Positions 18,971 through 28,101 of a DNA stretch of 64,000 nucleotides are shown piece by piece. Under the pieces are notes generated by a model that ran no database searches, was not told where the DNA came from, and worked only from the letters and a program-made list of their open reading frames with translations. The translations under genes were made by a program, and so were the position numbers. Every line of letters starts with the position of its first letter. Position 1 is the first letter of the stretch. Source of the DNA: an uncultured Bacteroidota bacterium (lineage in GTDB: Bacteria > Bacteroidota > Bacteroidia > Chitinophagales > Chitinophagaceae); the NCBI GenBank assembly GCA_902826165.1, contig CADEDV010000008.1:57395-121394 (forward strand), read 5' to 3'.

Positions 18971-19780
18971 ATGCGAGAAGAATTTGAAAAAAGGATGGAG
19001 GAAAGAAAGATGCGTTGGGAAATGAGGATGGAACGCCACCACCGCAGCGGCCATATCTGGACAGGTGTATTGCTATTACTGATTGGTATTGTAGCATTAA
19101 TGAGAAGTTATATTCCTGATTTTCCCCGCTGGGTTTTCAGCTGGCAGATGCTGCTAATTGTGCTGGGGCTCTTTATCGGTTTCCGGCATCGTTTCCAGGG
19201 AATGGCCTGGTTTGTTTTATTACTGGTGGGCGGTACTTTCCTGGCCAATGATTATTTCTTACATGGCGACCTGCGCCGTCATATATGGCCCGTTATCCTG
19301 ATCGTTGTCGGAGTGTTTTTCATACTCCGCTCCCAACAAAAATCAGTAAGTGACAGAAATGGATGGTCTGGCAGAAAAAAAAATGACGGTACAGATAAGA
19401 ATGACCCGCTTTCAAGTTGCCAGCAGGAAACCTTTACACAGGATGATTATGTTGACAGCACCTGCATTTTCAGCGGCTCCAAAAAGAATATTCTTTGCAA
19501 AGATTTTAAAGGTGGTGACATTGTCAATGTATTCGGAGGCACTGAGCTCAACCTTTCACAGGCAGATATTAAAGGGACGGCTGTGCTGGAGCTGACCACG
19601 ATATTTGGCGGCACCAAACTGATCATCCCGTCTAACTGGGCCGTAAAATCTGAGGCCGTTACCATTTTTGGCGGACTGGAAGACAAACGACCCATGTCGC
19701 AGATGGTTGACAATCCTGATAAAGTTTTGTTACTGAGAGGAACGGTGATATTCGGAGGTATTGATATCAAGAGCTATTAA
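18971..19780 (+). CDS. LiaF-like membrane protein (DUF5668 plus LiaF C-terminal domain)
   Basis: A 269-residue protein with a highly charged N-terminal 25 residues, four membrane segments (about 27-45, 56-72, 78-95 and 101-118), a polar linker and a C-terminal beta-helix-like domain. That domain repeats an FGG turn four times (VFGGTEL, IFGGTKL, IFGGLED, IFGGIDI), the signature of the LiaF/YvqF family. In Firmicutes LiaF restrains the LiaRS cell-envelope stress system; here a LytS/LytTR pair is encoded just downstream, so a similar membrane-sensing role is a fair inference. A terminator separates it from the next gene. Confidence 0.8.
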   Translation: MREEFEKRMEERKMRWEMRMERHHRSGHIWTGVLLLLIGIVALMRSYIPDFPRWVFSWQMLLIVLGLFIGFRHRFQGMAWFVLLLVGGTFLANDYFLHGDLRRHIWPVILIVVGVFFILRSQQKSVSDRNGWSGRKKNDGTDKNDPLSSCQQETFTQDDYVDSTCIFSGSKKNILCKDFKGGDIVNVFGGTELNLSQADIKGTAVLELTTIFGGTKLIIPSNWAVKSEAVTIFGGLEDKRPMSQMVDNPDKVLLLRGTVIFGGIDIKSY

Positions 19781-19790
19781 CTATATAACA

Positions 19791-19840
19791 GCCATACCGG
19801 GGTGTGCAGGAGCAGGAGTGAATGAACGGTATGGCTTTTT
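19791..19840 (+). terminator. hairpin terminator between the LiaF-like and DUF4288 genes
   Basis: A 9-bp perfect inverted repeat (GCCATACCG / CGGTATGGC) around a 27-base loop, followed by TTTTT. Confidence 0.65.
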
Positions 19841-19870
19841 CAACATCATTCACCTTATCAACTGACTTTT

Positions 19871-20230
19871 ATGAACTGGTATCTTTCAAAATTGGTATTC
19901 CGCATTGTTTGCGGTGACGGGCAGCACCGGGCCCAGTTTGATGAACAATTAAGATTGATTTCTGCTGCTGATAAAGAAGAAGCTTTCCGCAAGGCACAGG
20001 AAATGGGTAAGAGAGAGGAAGATGCTTTTTATAACAGTAAGGAGCAACTGGTGAAATGGGAGTTTATCAATGTAAGCGAACTCTACCTGCTCAGCGAGCT
20101 GATTGACGGTGCAGAATTATATTCCCGCATTGAAGAACAGGATAATGCAGACGCTTATGTTTATACGGTGAACCAAAAAGCTGAAAACATTTTCTTTACC
20201 CAGACACATCAACTTTTGCAACTGGCTTAA
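19871..20230 (+). CDS. DUF4288 domain protein
   Basis: A soluble 119-residue protein starting MNWYLSKLVF, with a central helix (ADKEEAFRKAQEMGKREE) and the WEFINVSELYLL strand, the pattern of the DUF4288 family. No catalytic residues or signal peptide are seen. It lies 7 bases before the sensor kinase gene and is likely co-transcribed with the LytS/LytTR pair. The function is unknown. Confidence 0.65.
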   Translation: MNWYLSKLVFRIVCGDGQHRAQFDEQLRLISAADKEEAFRKAQEMGKREEDAFYNSKEQLVKWEFINVSELYLLSELIDGAELYSRIEEQDNADAYVYTVNQKAENIFFTQTHQLLQLA

Positions 20231-20237
20231 CCCACCC

Positions 20238-21281
20238 ATGCCTAACACTCCTTACTCAATGCGGCGGTTCGCTATCATTTTCAGTATCTGCTGGGCAGTA
20301 TTGATTGGCGACCATATCCTGGTGATGCATTGGTTTGGTTTGCCGTGGAATGCTGCTATTATTGATGGCCTAATCAGCAATGTACTTCTTTTCCTGGCAT
20401 CCCTGCTAGTAATGAATACACTTCGTTATTACCTGCCCCGCGGCGAGCAGTATGTAAATATCTTTTTTCTCTGTCTTTTACTCGCTGTTCTCTGGCTGCT
20501 TATCACCAAGTGGATATTGAAAACCTGGATCGGGTCATTCCATACCGGATATACTGATATGCTGTATCACTCCATGCCCATCCGATTTGGCATTGGCTTT
20601 TTACTACTAGGTTGCATGACCATGATCAGTATACTCTGGTACAACCAGCAGGAACAAAAAGAGAATGAGAACAGGAAAGCGGATGCAGAGAAATTATCAA
20701 AGGAAGCTGAATTATTCAAATTGCGCCAGCAATTACAGCCCCATTTTTTATTTAATAGTCTCAATTCCATTAACGCACTGATCGGCAGCCGGCCGGAAGA
20801 AGCCCGGAAAATGGTTCAGCAACTGTCGGATTTTTTAAGAGGTACTTTAAAAAAAGAAGAAACACAATGGGTGACCCTGCAGGAAGAACTGCAATACCTG
20901 CAATTATACCTTGATATCGAAAAAGTGAGATTTGGAAACAGGCTGGCCACTCATATCGCATGCGATGAAGCAACCCATCAGCTTAAATTACCGGCATTAT
21001 TATTACAACCCATTGTAGAAAATGCGATCAAATTTGGTTTGTATGATACAACTGGAGAAACCCTGATCCATATCAGCACTATGATCCGGGATAAACACCT
21101 GGTGATTAAAGTGATTAACCCTTTTGATCCGGAAACATCCTCACCCAAACAAGGGACTGGGTTTGGTTTAAAATCCGTGCAACGCAGGCTTTACCTGTTA
21201 TTTGCCAGGACAGACCTGTTGTCAACCGAAGCAAAAGAGAATAATTTTACAACCATTGTTAAGATACCGCAAACCTCATAG
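20238..21281 (+). CDS. LytS-type membrane sensor histidine kinase
   Basis: A 347-residue kinase of the PF06580 (His_kinase) group. Four membrane segments (about 10-30, 42-62, 73-91 and 114-135) are followed by a coiled linker, phospho-acceptor His169 in LQPHFLFNSLNSI, and an ATP-binding domain with the PIVENAIKFG N box and a GFGLKSVQRRL glycine-rich box. It works with the LytTR regulator encoded 17 bases downstream. Such pairs often control envelope functions in Bacteroidota; the signal is unknown. Confidence 0.93.
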   Translation: MPNTPYSMRRFAIIFSICWAVLIGDHILVMHWFGLPWNAAIIDGLISNVLLFLASLLVMNTLRYYLPRGEQYVNIFFLCLLLAVLWLLITKWILKTWIGSFHTGYTDMLYHSMPIRFGIGFLLLGCMTMISILWYNQQEQKENENRKADAEKLSKEAELFKLRQQLQPHFLFNSLNSINALIGSRPEEARKMVQQLSDFLRGTLKKEETQWVTLQEELQYLQLYLDIEKVRFGNRLATHIACDEATHQLKLPALLLQPIVENAIKFGLYDTTGETLIHISTMIRDKHLVIKVINPFDPETSSPKQGTGFGLKSVQRRLYLLFARTDLLSTEAKENNFTTIVKIPQTS

Positions 21282-21298
21282 GTTTTAAATCATATATC

Positions 21299-22036
21299 AT
21301 GAAAGTTGTTATTATTGATGACGAGCCCCTGGCAAGAAGTATTGTAAAGGAGTATTTACAAAAGCACCCGCAGGTTGAGATCCTGCAGGAATGCAATGAT
21401 GGCTTTGAAGGATTAAAAGCCATTCAGCAGCACCAGCCTGATCTTATTTTCCTGGATATCCAGATGCCCAAGATCAATGGTTTTGAAATGCTGGAACTGA
21501 TCGAACAACCCCCTGCTGTTGTCTTTGCTACTGCTTTTGATGAATTTGCTATCAAAGCATTTGAAGCACATGCTATTGATTATTTATTAAAGCCATTTAA
21601 CCAGGAACGTTTTGATAAAGCGATAAATAAATTCAAAGAGCAAAAATCCCTAAGTACAGAAAAAGCTACGCAGGAGCTTCTGGAAACTGCATCGCAGTCT
21701 CCTTCACAGAACAACCGGATCGTGGTAAAGAATGGCAGCAAGATCAAGATCATACCTGTTCACGAAGTACTGTATTTGGAAGCAGCAGATGATTATGTGA
21801 AAGTGCATACCGGTGAAGGTTATTTCCTGAAGAATAAGACTATGAATCATTTTGAGCAGACCCTGGATGGACAACAGTTTGTCCGTTCACACCGTTCCTA
21901 TATTGTCAATGTGCAGCAGATCACAAGAATTGATCCCTATGAAAAAGATAACCATGTAGCGATTCTTCGCTCCGGTATCAAAGTTCCGGTAAGCAGAACA
22001 GGTTATGTGCGATTGAGAGAAGTGCTGGGATTATGA
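21299..22036 (+). CDS. LytTR-family response regulator
   Basis: A 245-residue regulator with a receiver domain (DDEP at 7-10, phospho-acceptor Asp53 in FLDIQMPKING, conserved K near 97 in LLKPF) and a C-terminal LytTR DNA-binding domain (about 140-245, LYLEAADDYVKVHT, RSHRSYIVN). Partner of the preceding kinase. Confidence 0.94.
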   Translation: MKVVIIDDEPLARSIVKEYLQKHPQVEILQECNDGFEGLKAIQQHQPDLIFLDIQMPKINGFEMLELIEQPPAVVFATAFDEFAIKAFEAHAIDYLLKPFNQERFDKAINKFKEQKSLSTEKATQELLETASQSPSQNNRIVVKNGSKIKIIPVHEVLYLEAADDYVKVHTGEGYFLKNKTMNHFEQTLDGQQFVRSHRSYIVNVQQITRIDPYEKDNHVAILRSGIKVPVSRTGYVRLREVLGL

Positions 22037-22043
22037 AAAAAAA

Positions 22044-23141
22044 TTATGCCTGATCACCCGTCCACAATGCTCCGCCAATACTATCTCTTGATGCACCCGT
22101 TACTGAAGCCAGTACATTATACTCCTGCCTCCAGCGCAAAACACCGATCAATGCCATGATCAGCGCCTCCTTATAGCTGACAAGTTTCCCATCCGGCACC
22201 ACCACTTCTATATTATATGCTTCTACTTTTTCCTGCAATTGCTGAATAAGAAAAGTATTAAAAGCACCCCCTCCTGTTACTAAAAGTTTGAGGTTTGAGG
22301 TTTGAGGTTTAAAGTCGCTGCTATTGGAAATAGCTTCACTGATTTGTGTAGTAATATGTTCTGTACAGGTTCGTAAAGCATCCGGTACACTGCATCCTGA
22401 TGCTTTGATCAACGGGTAAATAATATCAGTTCCATAATCATTCGCTAATGATTTAGGAGCTGCAAGCTTATAATACTCCAGGGCATTTAATTTTTCTAAC
22501 AAGTCATAGTTGATTGCACCGGCAGCAGCCATTGCCCCGTTCTCATCCATTTCTTTTCCGGCATCAGCAGCCAGCATATTCAATACCCGGTTGGCCGGGC
22601 AAACATCAAAAGCGATATATGGATTTGAATTGATGGAAAGGTTGGCAATCCCTCCAATATTCAGGAAATAATCATACTCCTGCCACAACAATTTTTCTCC
22701 AATAGGAACGATCGGGGCACCCTGCCCGCCGAATGCCACATCTAAAGCCCGCAGGTCAGTTACCACGGGTAATTTAGTTTGCGCAGCAATGGCTGCCCCA
22801 TCACCAAGTTGGGCCGTCATTTTTTTGGCGGGTATATGAAATGTAGTATGCCCATGTGAAGCGACCAGCGCCACTTTATAATGCAGTTGATGCTGCTCAA
22901 TAAAATTATTGACCTGTTGCCCAAGGTAATGACCGTAATCAATATGCAGTAATTGATAATCTAATGCAGGTAATGAGGTAGCATTCTTCAAACGAATTAG
23001 CCAGTCAGCCGGGTAAGGATAACAATCAGCCTGTAATATCTCATGAGTCCACCTGCCTGCATTCTCATGAAATTCTACAAAAGCAATATCCAATCCATCC
23101 AGCGAACTGCCGCTCATTAAACCAATAGCCCGGTAAACCAT
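22044..23141 (-). CDS. anmK: anhydro-N-acetylmuramic acid kinase
   Basis: ATP-dependent kinase that opens and phosphorylates 1,6-anhydro-MurNAc to MurNAc-6-phosphate during cell-wall recycling. The 365-residue protein has LMSGSSLDGLD (8-18), SHGHTTFH (about 94-101), the GGIANLS motif (about 182) and the LVTGGGAFN ATP-site glycines near 290. Just before the last motif is a low-complexity insert encoded by a 7-base tandem repeat (22286-22310), which could change reading frame if the copy number varies. It converges with the LytTR gene, 7 bases away. Confidence 0.95.
   Translation of the reverse strand: MVYRAIGLMSGSSLDGLDIAFVEFHENAGRWTHEILQADCYPYPADWLIRLKNATSLPALDYQLLHIDYGHYLGQQVNNFIEQHQLHYKVALVASHGHTTFHIPAKKMTAQLGDGAAIAAQTKLPVVTDLRALDVAFGGQGAPIVPIGEKLLWQEYDYFLNIGGIANLSINSNPYIAFDVCPANRVLNMLAADAGKEMDENGAMAAAGAINYDLLEKLNALEYYKLAAPKSLANDYGTDIIYPLIKASGCSVPDALRTCTEHITTQISEAISNSSDFKPQTSNLKLLVTGGGAFNTFLIQQLQEKVEAYNIEVVVPDGKLVSYKEALIMALIGVLRWRQEYNVLASVTGASRDSIGGALWTGDQA
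22286..22310. repeat. 7-base tandem repeat inside anmK
   Basis: Three full copies of GTTTGAG plus a partial fourth, head to tail. On the coding (minus) strand the unit is read in three successive frames, giving the Lys-Pro-Gln / Thr-Ser-Asn / Leu-Lys insert. Because 7 is not a multiple of 3, gain or loss of one unit would shift the frame. Confidence 0.9.
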
Positions 23142-23171
23142 TTGATGACATTTTAATTTTAGCGATCGTCA

Positions 23172-23205
23172 TTTGAATCTGCACAAAGCAAAAGCCGTAA
23201 TTTTG
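23172..23205 (+). promoter_or_regulatory. -33/-7 promoter of upp
   Basis: TTTG (23172-23175) and TAATTTTG (23198-23205, exact TAnnTTTG) are separated by 22 bases, the Bacteroidota sigma consensus spacing. The predicted start of transcription leaves a leader of about 34 bases. Confidence 0.65.
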
Positions 23206-23243
23206 AGCAAATCTATCATCTGCTATCCAAAACTGACAGAAGC

Positions 23244-23894
23244 ATGGTCATTAATTTAAGTGAGAAACATAGTCTTATCAGCAACTGGGTAAGTGAGCTC
23301 CGGAATGTGGAAGTGCAGACGGACCGGATGCGTTTCCGCAGGAACCTGGAACGTATTGGTGAGGCCATTGCTTACGAGATCAGCAAGATCCTTCCTTTTG
23401 AAGAAAAAGAAATTCAGACACCACTGGGAACAGCCACTTGTAAATTGCTGAAAGATCAACCGGTACTGGCTACGATCCTGAGAGCTGGTTTACCACTTCA
23501 CCAGGGTTTATTAAATGCCTTTGATAAAGCCGATAATGCCTTTATTTCTGCCTACCGGAAGCACCATAAAGACGGTAGTTTCGAGATTAGCCTGGATTAT
23601 ATCTCCTGCCCGGATATGGAGAACAGGGTGGTCATTATCTCCGATCCCATGCTGGCTACGGGGTCTTCCTTAGTAAAAACCATCCATTTTCTAAAAGAAG
23701 AGGGTCGTCCCAAAGAAATTCATATTGTGGCAGCCATTGCCTGCACGGTTGGCATTGAATATGTTAAGAGAGAGGAGCCTTCGGTAACCATCTGGTGCGG
23801 GGATATTGATGATGAGCTGACAGCCAAGGGGTATATCGTTCCCGGGCTGGGAGATGCCGGAGACCTGGCTTTTGGCACTAAAGTGCAGATGTAA
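23244..23894 (+). CDS. upp: uracil phosphoribosyltransferase
   Basis: Type I phosphoribosyltransferase making UMP from uracil and PRPP in pyrimidine salvage. The 216-residue protein has the PRPP loop motif ISDPMLATGSSLV (about 131-143), LRAGLPL near 78 and a uracil-site GDIDDELTAKGYIVPGLGDAGD segment at the C-terminus. Length is normal. Confidence 0.96.
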   Translation: MVINLSEKHSLISNWVSELRNVEVQTDRMRFRRNLERIGEAIAYEISKILPFEEKEIQTPLGTATCKLLKDQPVLATILRAGLPLHQGLLNAFDKADNAFISAYRKHHKDGSFEISLDYISCPDMENRVVIISDPMLATGSSLVKTIHFLKEEGRPKEIHIVAAIACTVGIEYVKREEPSVTIWCGDIDDELTAKGYIVPGLGDAGDLAFGTKVQM

Positions 23895-24073
23895 AGCAGC
23901 AATTTGACATTTTTCCGGGTCTTTTTTTTACCTTACATTTCCATTTCGTCAGAGTACATGTATTAGCAGGCTACAGGGGCAATTTCCCGAAAAATGATAC
24001 GTTTAAATGAGTTACACCGGAAAGCAGCCTGTACACTAACTGTGCCGTAACCGAAAAACAATTAATTGCTGAG

Positions 24074-25087
24074 ATGAAAAAACTTATTTCTACCCTTATT
24101 GTTTGTGTGGCTTTGGTAAGTGATGCTACTGCCCAGGATCCCAATTTCTCCCAATTCTTTGCGTCACCACTGACGATGAACCCGGCGATGACGGGCAAGT
24201 TTGACGGGGTGTACCGGATAGCTGGTAACTATCGTAACCAGTGGCCTTCTATTAATAATGCTTATACCACCGCTACCATCTCAGCCGATTTTGGCATCAT
24301 GAAGAACCGGATTTCCGACCTGGACCAGTTTGGCATCGGCTTTATGGGTTTTACAGATCGTGCAGGTAATGGTGTGCTGACCAATAACTATGCAGCCATA
24401 TCCCTGGCCTACCATAAAGGCTTGGATGAAAACGGTTACCACCAGTTGGGAGCCGGTTTCCAGGGTACATATATGAATAAGAGTTTAAACCTGAATAAGG
24501 TTTATTTCCAGGACCAGTTGACCCCTTTTGGTTTCACTGGTGTTACCAGCGAAAGCTTTACCAGCCAGCAGGTAAATCTTCATTATTTCGATATGAATGC
24601 CGGTGTGTTTTACAACGGAAGTACTAACGGGTATAATAATTTCTACCTCGGAGCTTCTATGTATCATATCAACCGGCCGAAAGAAAGTTTTCAGAAAGGA
24701 AATTTCCTGCTGAGTGCAAGAACCACTTTACAGGCTGGTGGTAAGATCCCGGTAGGTTCATACAATGCGATCCATTTTGCCGCTAACCACAGTATGCAGG
24801 CAAAAGCCAATAATACCATGATCGGTGGTGCCTATGCTATGAACCTGAATAATGATGAAGCCAATCCTACCAATTTCTACTTCGGCAGCTGGTACCGTTT
24901 TGGAGATGCTGTTATTCCTTATGTTGGTCTTGAATTTGGCGAATGGCATTTCGGTGCTTCGTATGATGTCAATACATCTTCCCTGAAACCGGCTTCTAAC
25001 TCAAGAGGTGGTGTTGAAGTATCCCTGATCTACATTAAGAAATACGTTGATCCCAATATGAGGAAACTCAACTGTCCTAAGTTTTAA
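24074..25087 (+). CDS. type IX secretion PorP/SprF family outer membrane protein
   Basis: A 337-residue protein with a signal peptide (KKLISTLIVCVALVSDATAQ) followed by DPNFSQFFASPLTMNPAMTGKFDG, the family hallmark, and beta-barrel strands to the end. PorP of Porphyromonas and SprF of Flavobacterium belong here; many paralogues pair with individual type IX secretion substrates and anchor them at the surface. No large adhesin gene is adjacent, so this is probably a general or orphan paralogue rather than the PorKLMNP-operon copy. It is closed by a strong terminator. Confidence 0.9.
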   Translation: MKKLISTLIVCVALVSDATAQDPNFSQFFASPLTMNPAMTGKFDGVYRIAGNYRNQWPSINNAYTTATISADFGIMKNRISDLDQFGIGFMGFTDRAGNGVLTNNYAAISLAYHKGLDENGYHQLGAGFQGTYMNKSLNLNKVYFQDQLTPFGFTGVTSESFTSQQVNLHYFDMNAGVFYNGSTNGYNNFYLGASMYHINRPKESFQKGNFLLSARTTLQAGGKIPVGSYNAIHFAANHSMQAKANNTMIGGAYAMNLNNDEANPTNFYFGSWYRFGDAVIPYVGLEFGEWHFGASYDVNTSSLKPASNSRGGVEVSLIYIKKYVDPNMRKLNCPKF

Positions 25088-25113
25088 ACTAAAAGGATAA
25101 ATGAATAATAAAA

Positions 25114-25139
25114 GGAGAGCACAAAATGCTCTCCTTTTT
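25114..25139 (+). terminator. hairpin terminator after the PorP/SprF gene
   Basis: An 8-bp perfect stem (GGAGAGCA / TGCTCTCC) with a 5-base loop and TTTTT. It also has A-rich sequence on its left and could work for the converging gene. Confidence 0.85.
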
Positions 25140-25185
25140 CTTTTATCATATAGCATATAAATTCAAACACATCTCTTTTATCCTC

Positions 25186-26646
25186 TTAGCCTATTTTCAT
25201 CAGCAATGGCAGCAGGAACCAGCTAAAAAGCACAATCAGAATGATGGAGACGATATTCATCATAAACCCTGCCTTAGTCATTTGTTTCAGTTTGATATGA
25301 CCGCTGGCAAATACGATCGCATTAGGCGGTGTGCCCATGGGCAGCATACTGGCGCAACTGGCTGCCAGTGTCATCGGGATACCAAGTAGCAAAGGGTTCA
25401 TGTTTAATGCAATCGCCAATGAAGTAACCACCGGCGCAAAAACGATCACCTGGGCCACATTGCTCATCACTTCACTCAGGAAAATGGTGACCACCGTAAT
25501 AACAACCACCAGCATAAACCCATTGCCGGAGAACTGTGCTAACCAACCACCCAGTTGCTGTATCAGGCCTGCCCTTTCTAATGCCCCAGCTAATGATATA
25601 CCTCCTCCAAAAAGCAATAAAATACCCCAGGCCATTTTAGACGTATCGCTCCATTCTAATAATGCAGTTCCTTCTTCTTTTGATGGTTTGCCTGCCGGGC
25701 AAATAAATAGAGTCACCGCACACAGCACTGCAATGATCGTATCATCTAATACAAACAGCGATTGCGCATCATTGATGAGTTTCCTGAATATCCATAAGAA
25801 TGCAGTTCCTGCAAAAATGACCAACACTCTTTTCTCCGCTGTTGACATGGGTCCTAATAAATCCATTTCTGTCCGGATCAGCTGCCGGGTCGCAGTATCG
25901 GATTTTATTTTATTAGGAAAAAGCCATTTGACCGACACCCAGTACAAAGCAAATAGTAATAGAATAGCGATCGGCATACAAAGCAGCATCCAGTCAATAA
26001 ACCCAATTTCGTAATGCAATTTCTCCCTTACGTGGCCGATATAAGCAAAATTGGGCGGTGTACCCACAATAGTAGCTATGCCGCCGAAATTGGAAGCATA
26101 GGCAATAGCCAGCAAAATGGTCAGTGAAAAATTGGCCATATTACCATCACCTTTATGATTTTCCTGCATCACATGAATTACCGATAAGGCAATCGGGAAC
26201 ATCATCATCGTTGTCGCTGTGTTACTCAACCACATACTCAGCAGGCCGGAAGCCAGTATGAAGCCAAGAACAATCTTATCACCACTGGTACCGGTAAGCC
26301 GGATAATAGTTAAGGCAATGCGGCGATGCAAGTTCCATTTTTCGATAGCTAAACCCAGCATGAACCCTCCCATGAATAAAAAAATAACCTCATTGGCAAA
26401 GGGGGCTGCCGCATCTTTCATGGAACTGATCTTTAGTAAAGGGAAAAAGACCAGTGGTAATAATGCTACAACGGGCATAGGTAATGCCTCGGTCACCCAC
26501 CAGGTGATCATCAATGCAGCAACTGCTAATACTTTAGCTGCACTGTTATCCACGCCAAATGGATTGATAAAATAAACGGCTAATGAAATGATGATCCCTG
26601 CCAGTAAAGAAATAACGCTGACCTGTTGTTTAGAAAGTTTTGCCAA
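25186..26646 (-). CDS. SLC13/DASS-family sodium:anion symporter
   Basis: A 486-residue integral membrane transporter with about 11-12 hydrophobic segments, including a WWVTEALPMPVVALLP segment (about 49-64), the SNTATTMMMFP motif (about 142-152, the SNT sodium/substrate loop) and a C-terminal S-x-A-S-MLPMGTPPNAIVF motif. Members carry dicarboxylates, citrate or sulfate with sodium. The specific anion cannot be decided from the sequence. It is followed 29 bases upstream by the DNA glycosylase gene on the same strand. Confidence 0.9.
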   Translation of the reverse strand: MAKLSKQQVSVISLLAGIIISLAVYFINPFGVDNSAAKVLAVAALMITWWVTEALPMPVVALLPLVFFPLLKISSMKDAAAPFANEVIFLFMGGFMLGLAIEKWNLHRRIALTIIRLTGTSGDKIVLGFILASGLLSMWLSNTATTMMMFPIALSVIHVMQENHKGDGNMANFSLTILLAIAYASNFGGIATIVGTPPNFAYIGHVREKLHYEIGFIDWMLLCMPIAILLLFALYWVSVKWLFPNKIKSDTATRQLIRTEMDLLGPMSTAEKRVLVIFAGTAFLWIFRKLINDAQSLFVLDDTIIAVLCAVTLFICPAGKPSKEEGTALLEWSDTSKMAWGILLLFGGGISLAGALERAGLIQQLGGWLAQFSGNGFMLVVVITVVTIFLSEVMSNVAQVIVFAPVVTSLAIALNMNPLLLGIPMTLAASCASMLPMGTPPNAIVFASGHIKLKQMTKAGFMMNIVSIILIVLFSWFLLPLLMKIG

Positions 26647-26675
26647 GCAATTAGTATTTGGACTGAAAATACAAC

Positions 26676-27281
26676 CTATTTTGGTTTACCACTTACAAAA
26701 GGATTTCCTTTTATATAAAACCGGTAAGGCAGCAGTGCATCTTTACCTGCATAGTCAACACCGATCCGGGGTGAGGTGGCGATTTGCTTTTTGCCAACCC
26801 TGAATCCGTCATCAGCAATATAAAGTTCTTTACCCAGCAGTGGATACCGGCTATGCTTGGTGTGGATGCCCAGTGCCTTGGAAACATTGCCCGGTCCTCT
26901 TGTAAGTGTGTGATCTGCTTCCGGCTTGCCTGTTCTTTTCAGCATTTCGTCAATACCGGCTATAGGTTCCACTGCCCGGATAAGTATAGCATGTGGTATG
27001 TCTTTCTCATTTGTTACCACATTAAATAAATGATGGATACCATAACAGAGATACACATAAGCTACACCTCCATCTGCATACATCACTTCATTCCTGGCAG
27101 TTCTTCTTCCGCCTGCCGCATGAGATGCTTTATCAATGATGCCATTATAAGCTTCACATTCCACAATGCGGCCGGAGGTGATAATACCCTCCCAGTTGGT
27201 GACCAGTATTTTCCCCATCAGCCCTGCTGCAATTTGCAGCACATTATCCCCCCGGTAAAATGACAGCGGTAATTTTTTCAT
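26676..27281 (-). CDS. 3-methyladenine DNA glycosylase (AAG/MPG family)
   Basis: Base-excision repair enzyme that removes alkylated purines. The 201-residue protein has the catalytic region IVECEAYNG (about 39-47, Glu in the active site), DKASHAAGGRRTARNEVMY (about 51-69) and the YVYLCYGIHHLFNVV segment, all strongly characteristic of the AAG/MPG family. Normal length. Confidence 0.94.
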   Translation of the reverse strand: MKKLPLSFYRGDNVLQIAAGLMGKILVTNWEGIITSGRIVECEAYNGIIDKASHAAGGRRTARNEVMYADGGVAYVYLCYGIHHLFNVVTNEKDIPHAILIRAVEPIAGIDEMLKRTGKPEADHTLTRGPGNVSKALGIHTKHSRYPLLGKELYIADDGFRVGKKQIATSPRIGVDYAGKDALLPYRFYIKGNPFVSGKPK

Positions 27282-27314
27282 ATGCAGGAAATCGGGTAAA
27301 TCATTTTCATCCCT

Positions 27315-28100
27315 GTGATCAATGGTCTATATTTACTACCTCAATTTAAGGCTTTGCTTAAAGAACTCGTCATAGCATTCCAATCTTGGGCTGAAGCACA
27401 CCGTTTCATTCAGCAGCACCGCTTCTGGAAATGGATCATTGTGCCAGGTATCATTTACTCCGCCTTGTTCATCGCCGGTATGATCATTTTCTGGCAATCT
27501 TCCGACAATGCTGTTTCCTGGGCCAGCGCTCAGCTTCGCATTGAACCCTGGCTGCAACAGGAACGAAGCGAATGGCTCAGCTTCTTTTTTGTGATGATGG
27601 GCATGATGCTGCGGCTGGTACTTGTATTATTTTACTTCTCCTTATTCAAATACCTGATCCTGGTCATCGGCTCACCCGTATTCGCCTACCTGAGTGAAAA
27701 AACAGAAGCCATTATGGAGGGTAAGGAACATTCCTTCAACTGGTCAGAACTAAAAAAGGATTGTATCCGCAACAGTACACTGGCGTTGCGAAATTGTGGC
27801 TGGCAAACGGTTTATTTATTGGCATTGATATTATTATCGCTGATCCCGTTAGTGGGATGGATCACCCCACTGATCGCATTAGCGATGGAATTTTATTATT
27901 ATGGTTTCTCCATGCTCGATTACAGCTTTGCCCGTAATGGTTTTTCACCTTCTAAAAGCATTGCCTTTATTGGTCGTCATAAAGGCCTGGCTGTTGCCAA
28001 TGGCTTTTTATTTTACCTGATGCATGCCGTTGTTATTTTTGCCCCGGCATATGCGATCATTGCAGCCACACTTACGGTTCATAAAGTAAAAACAAGCTGA
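27315..28100 (+). CDS. EI24-domain (CysZ-like) membrane protein
   Basis: A 261-residue membrane protein of the EI24 family, with membrane segments near 42-63, 92-120, 122-138, 172-200 and 228-255 and the charged amphipathic regions between them. CysZ, the best-known member, is a sulfate channel, but this clade in Bacteroidota is uncharacterised. The start is uncertain: GTG at 27315 is used here, but TTG at 27354 would give the more usual short N-terminus before the KELVIAFQSWAEAH helix. It is followed 1 base later by a methylase gene. Confidence 0.75.
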   Translation: MINGLYLLPQFKALLKELVIAFQSWAEAHRFIQQHRFWKWIIVPGIIYSALFIAGMIIFWQSSDNAVSWASAQLRIEPWLQQERSEWLSFFFVMMGMMLRLVLVLFYFSLFKYLILVIGSPVFAYLSEKTEAIMEGKEHSFNWSELKKDCIRNSTLALRNCGWQTVYLLALILLSLIPLVGWITPLIALAMEFYYYGFSMLDYSFARNGFSPSKSIAFIGRHKGLAVANGFLFYLMHAVVIFAPAYAIIAATLTVHKVKTS

Positions 28101-28101
28101 T

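Noticed and set aside
22286..22310. The heptamer repeat as the edge of a CRISPR array or mobile element
   Set aside because: The units are contiguous, only 7 bases long, without spacers, and lie inside an intact kinase gene.
25331..26014. A 227-codon plus-strand frame opposite the SLC13 transporter
   Set aside because: The transporter on the minus strand has the family motifs and membrane segments; the plus-strand frame is a low-complexity mirror without any recognisable domain.
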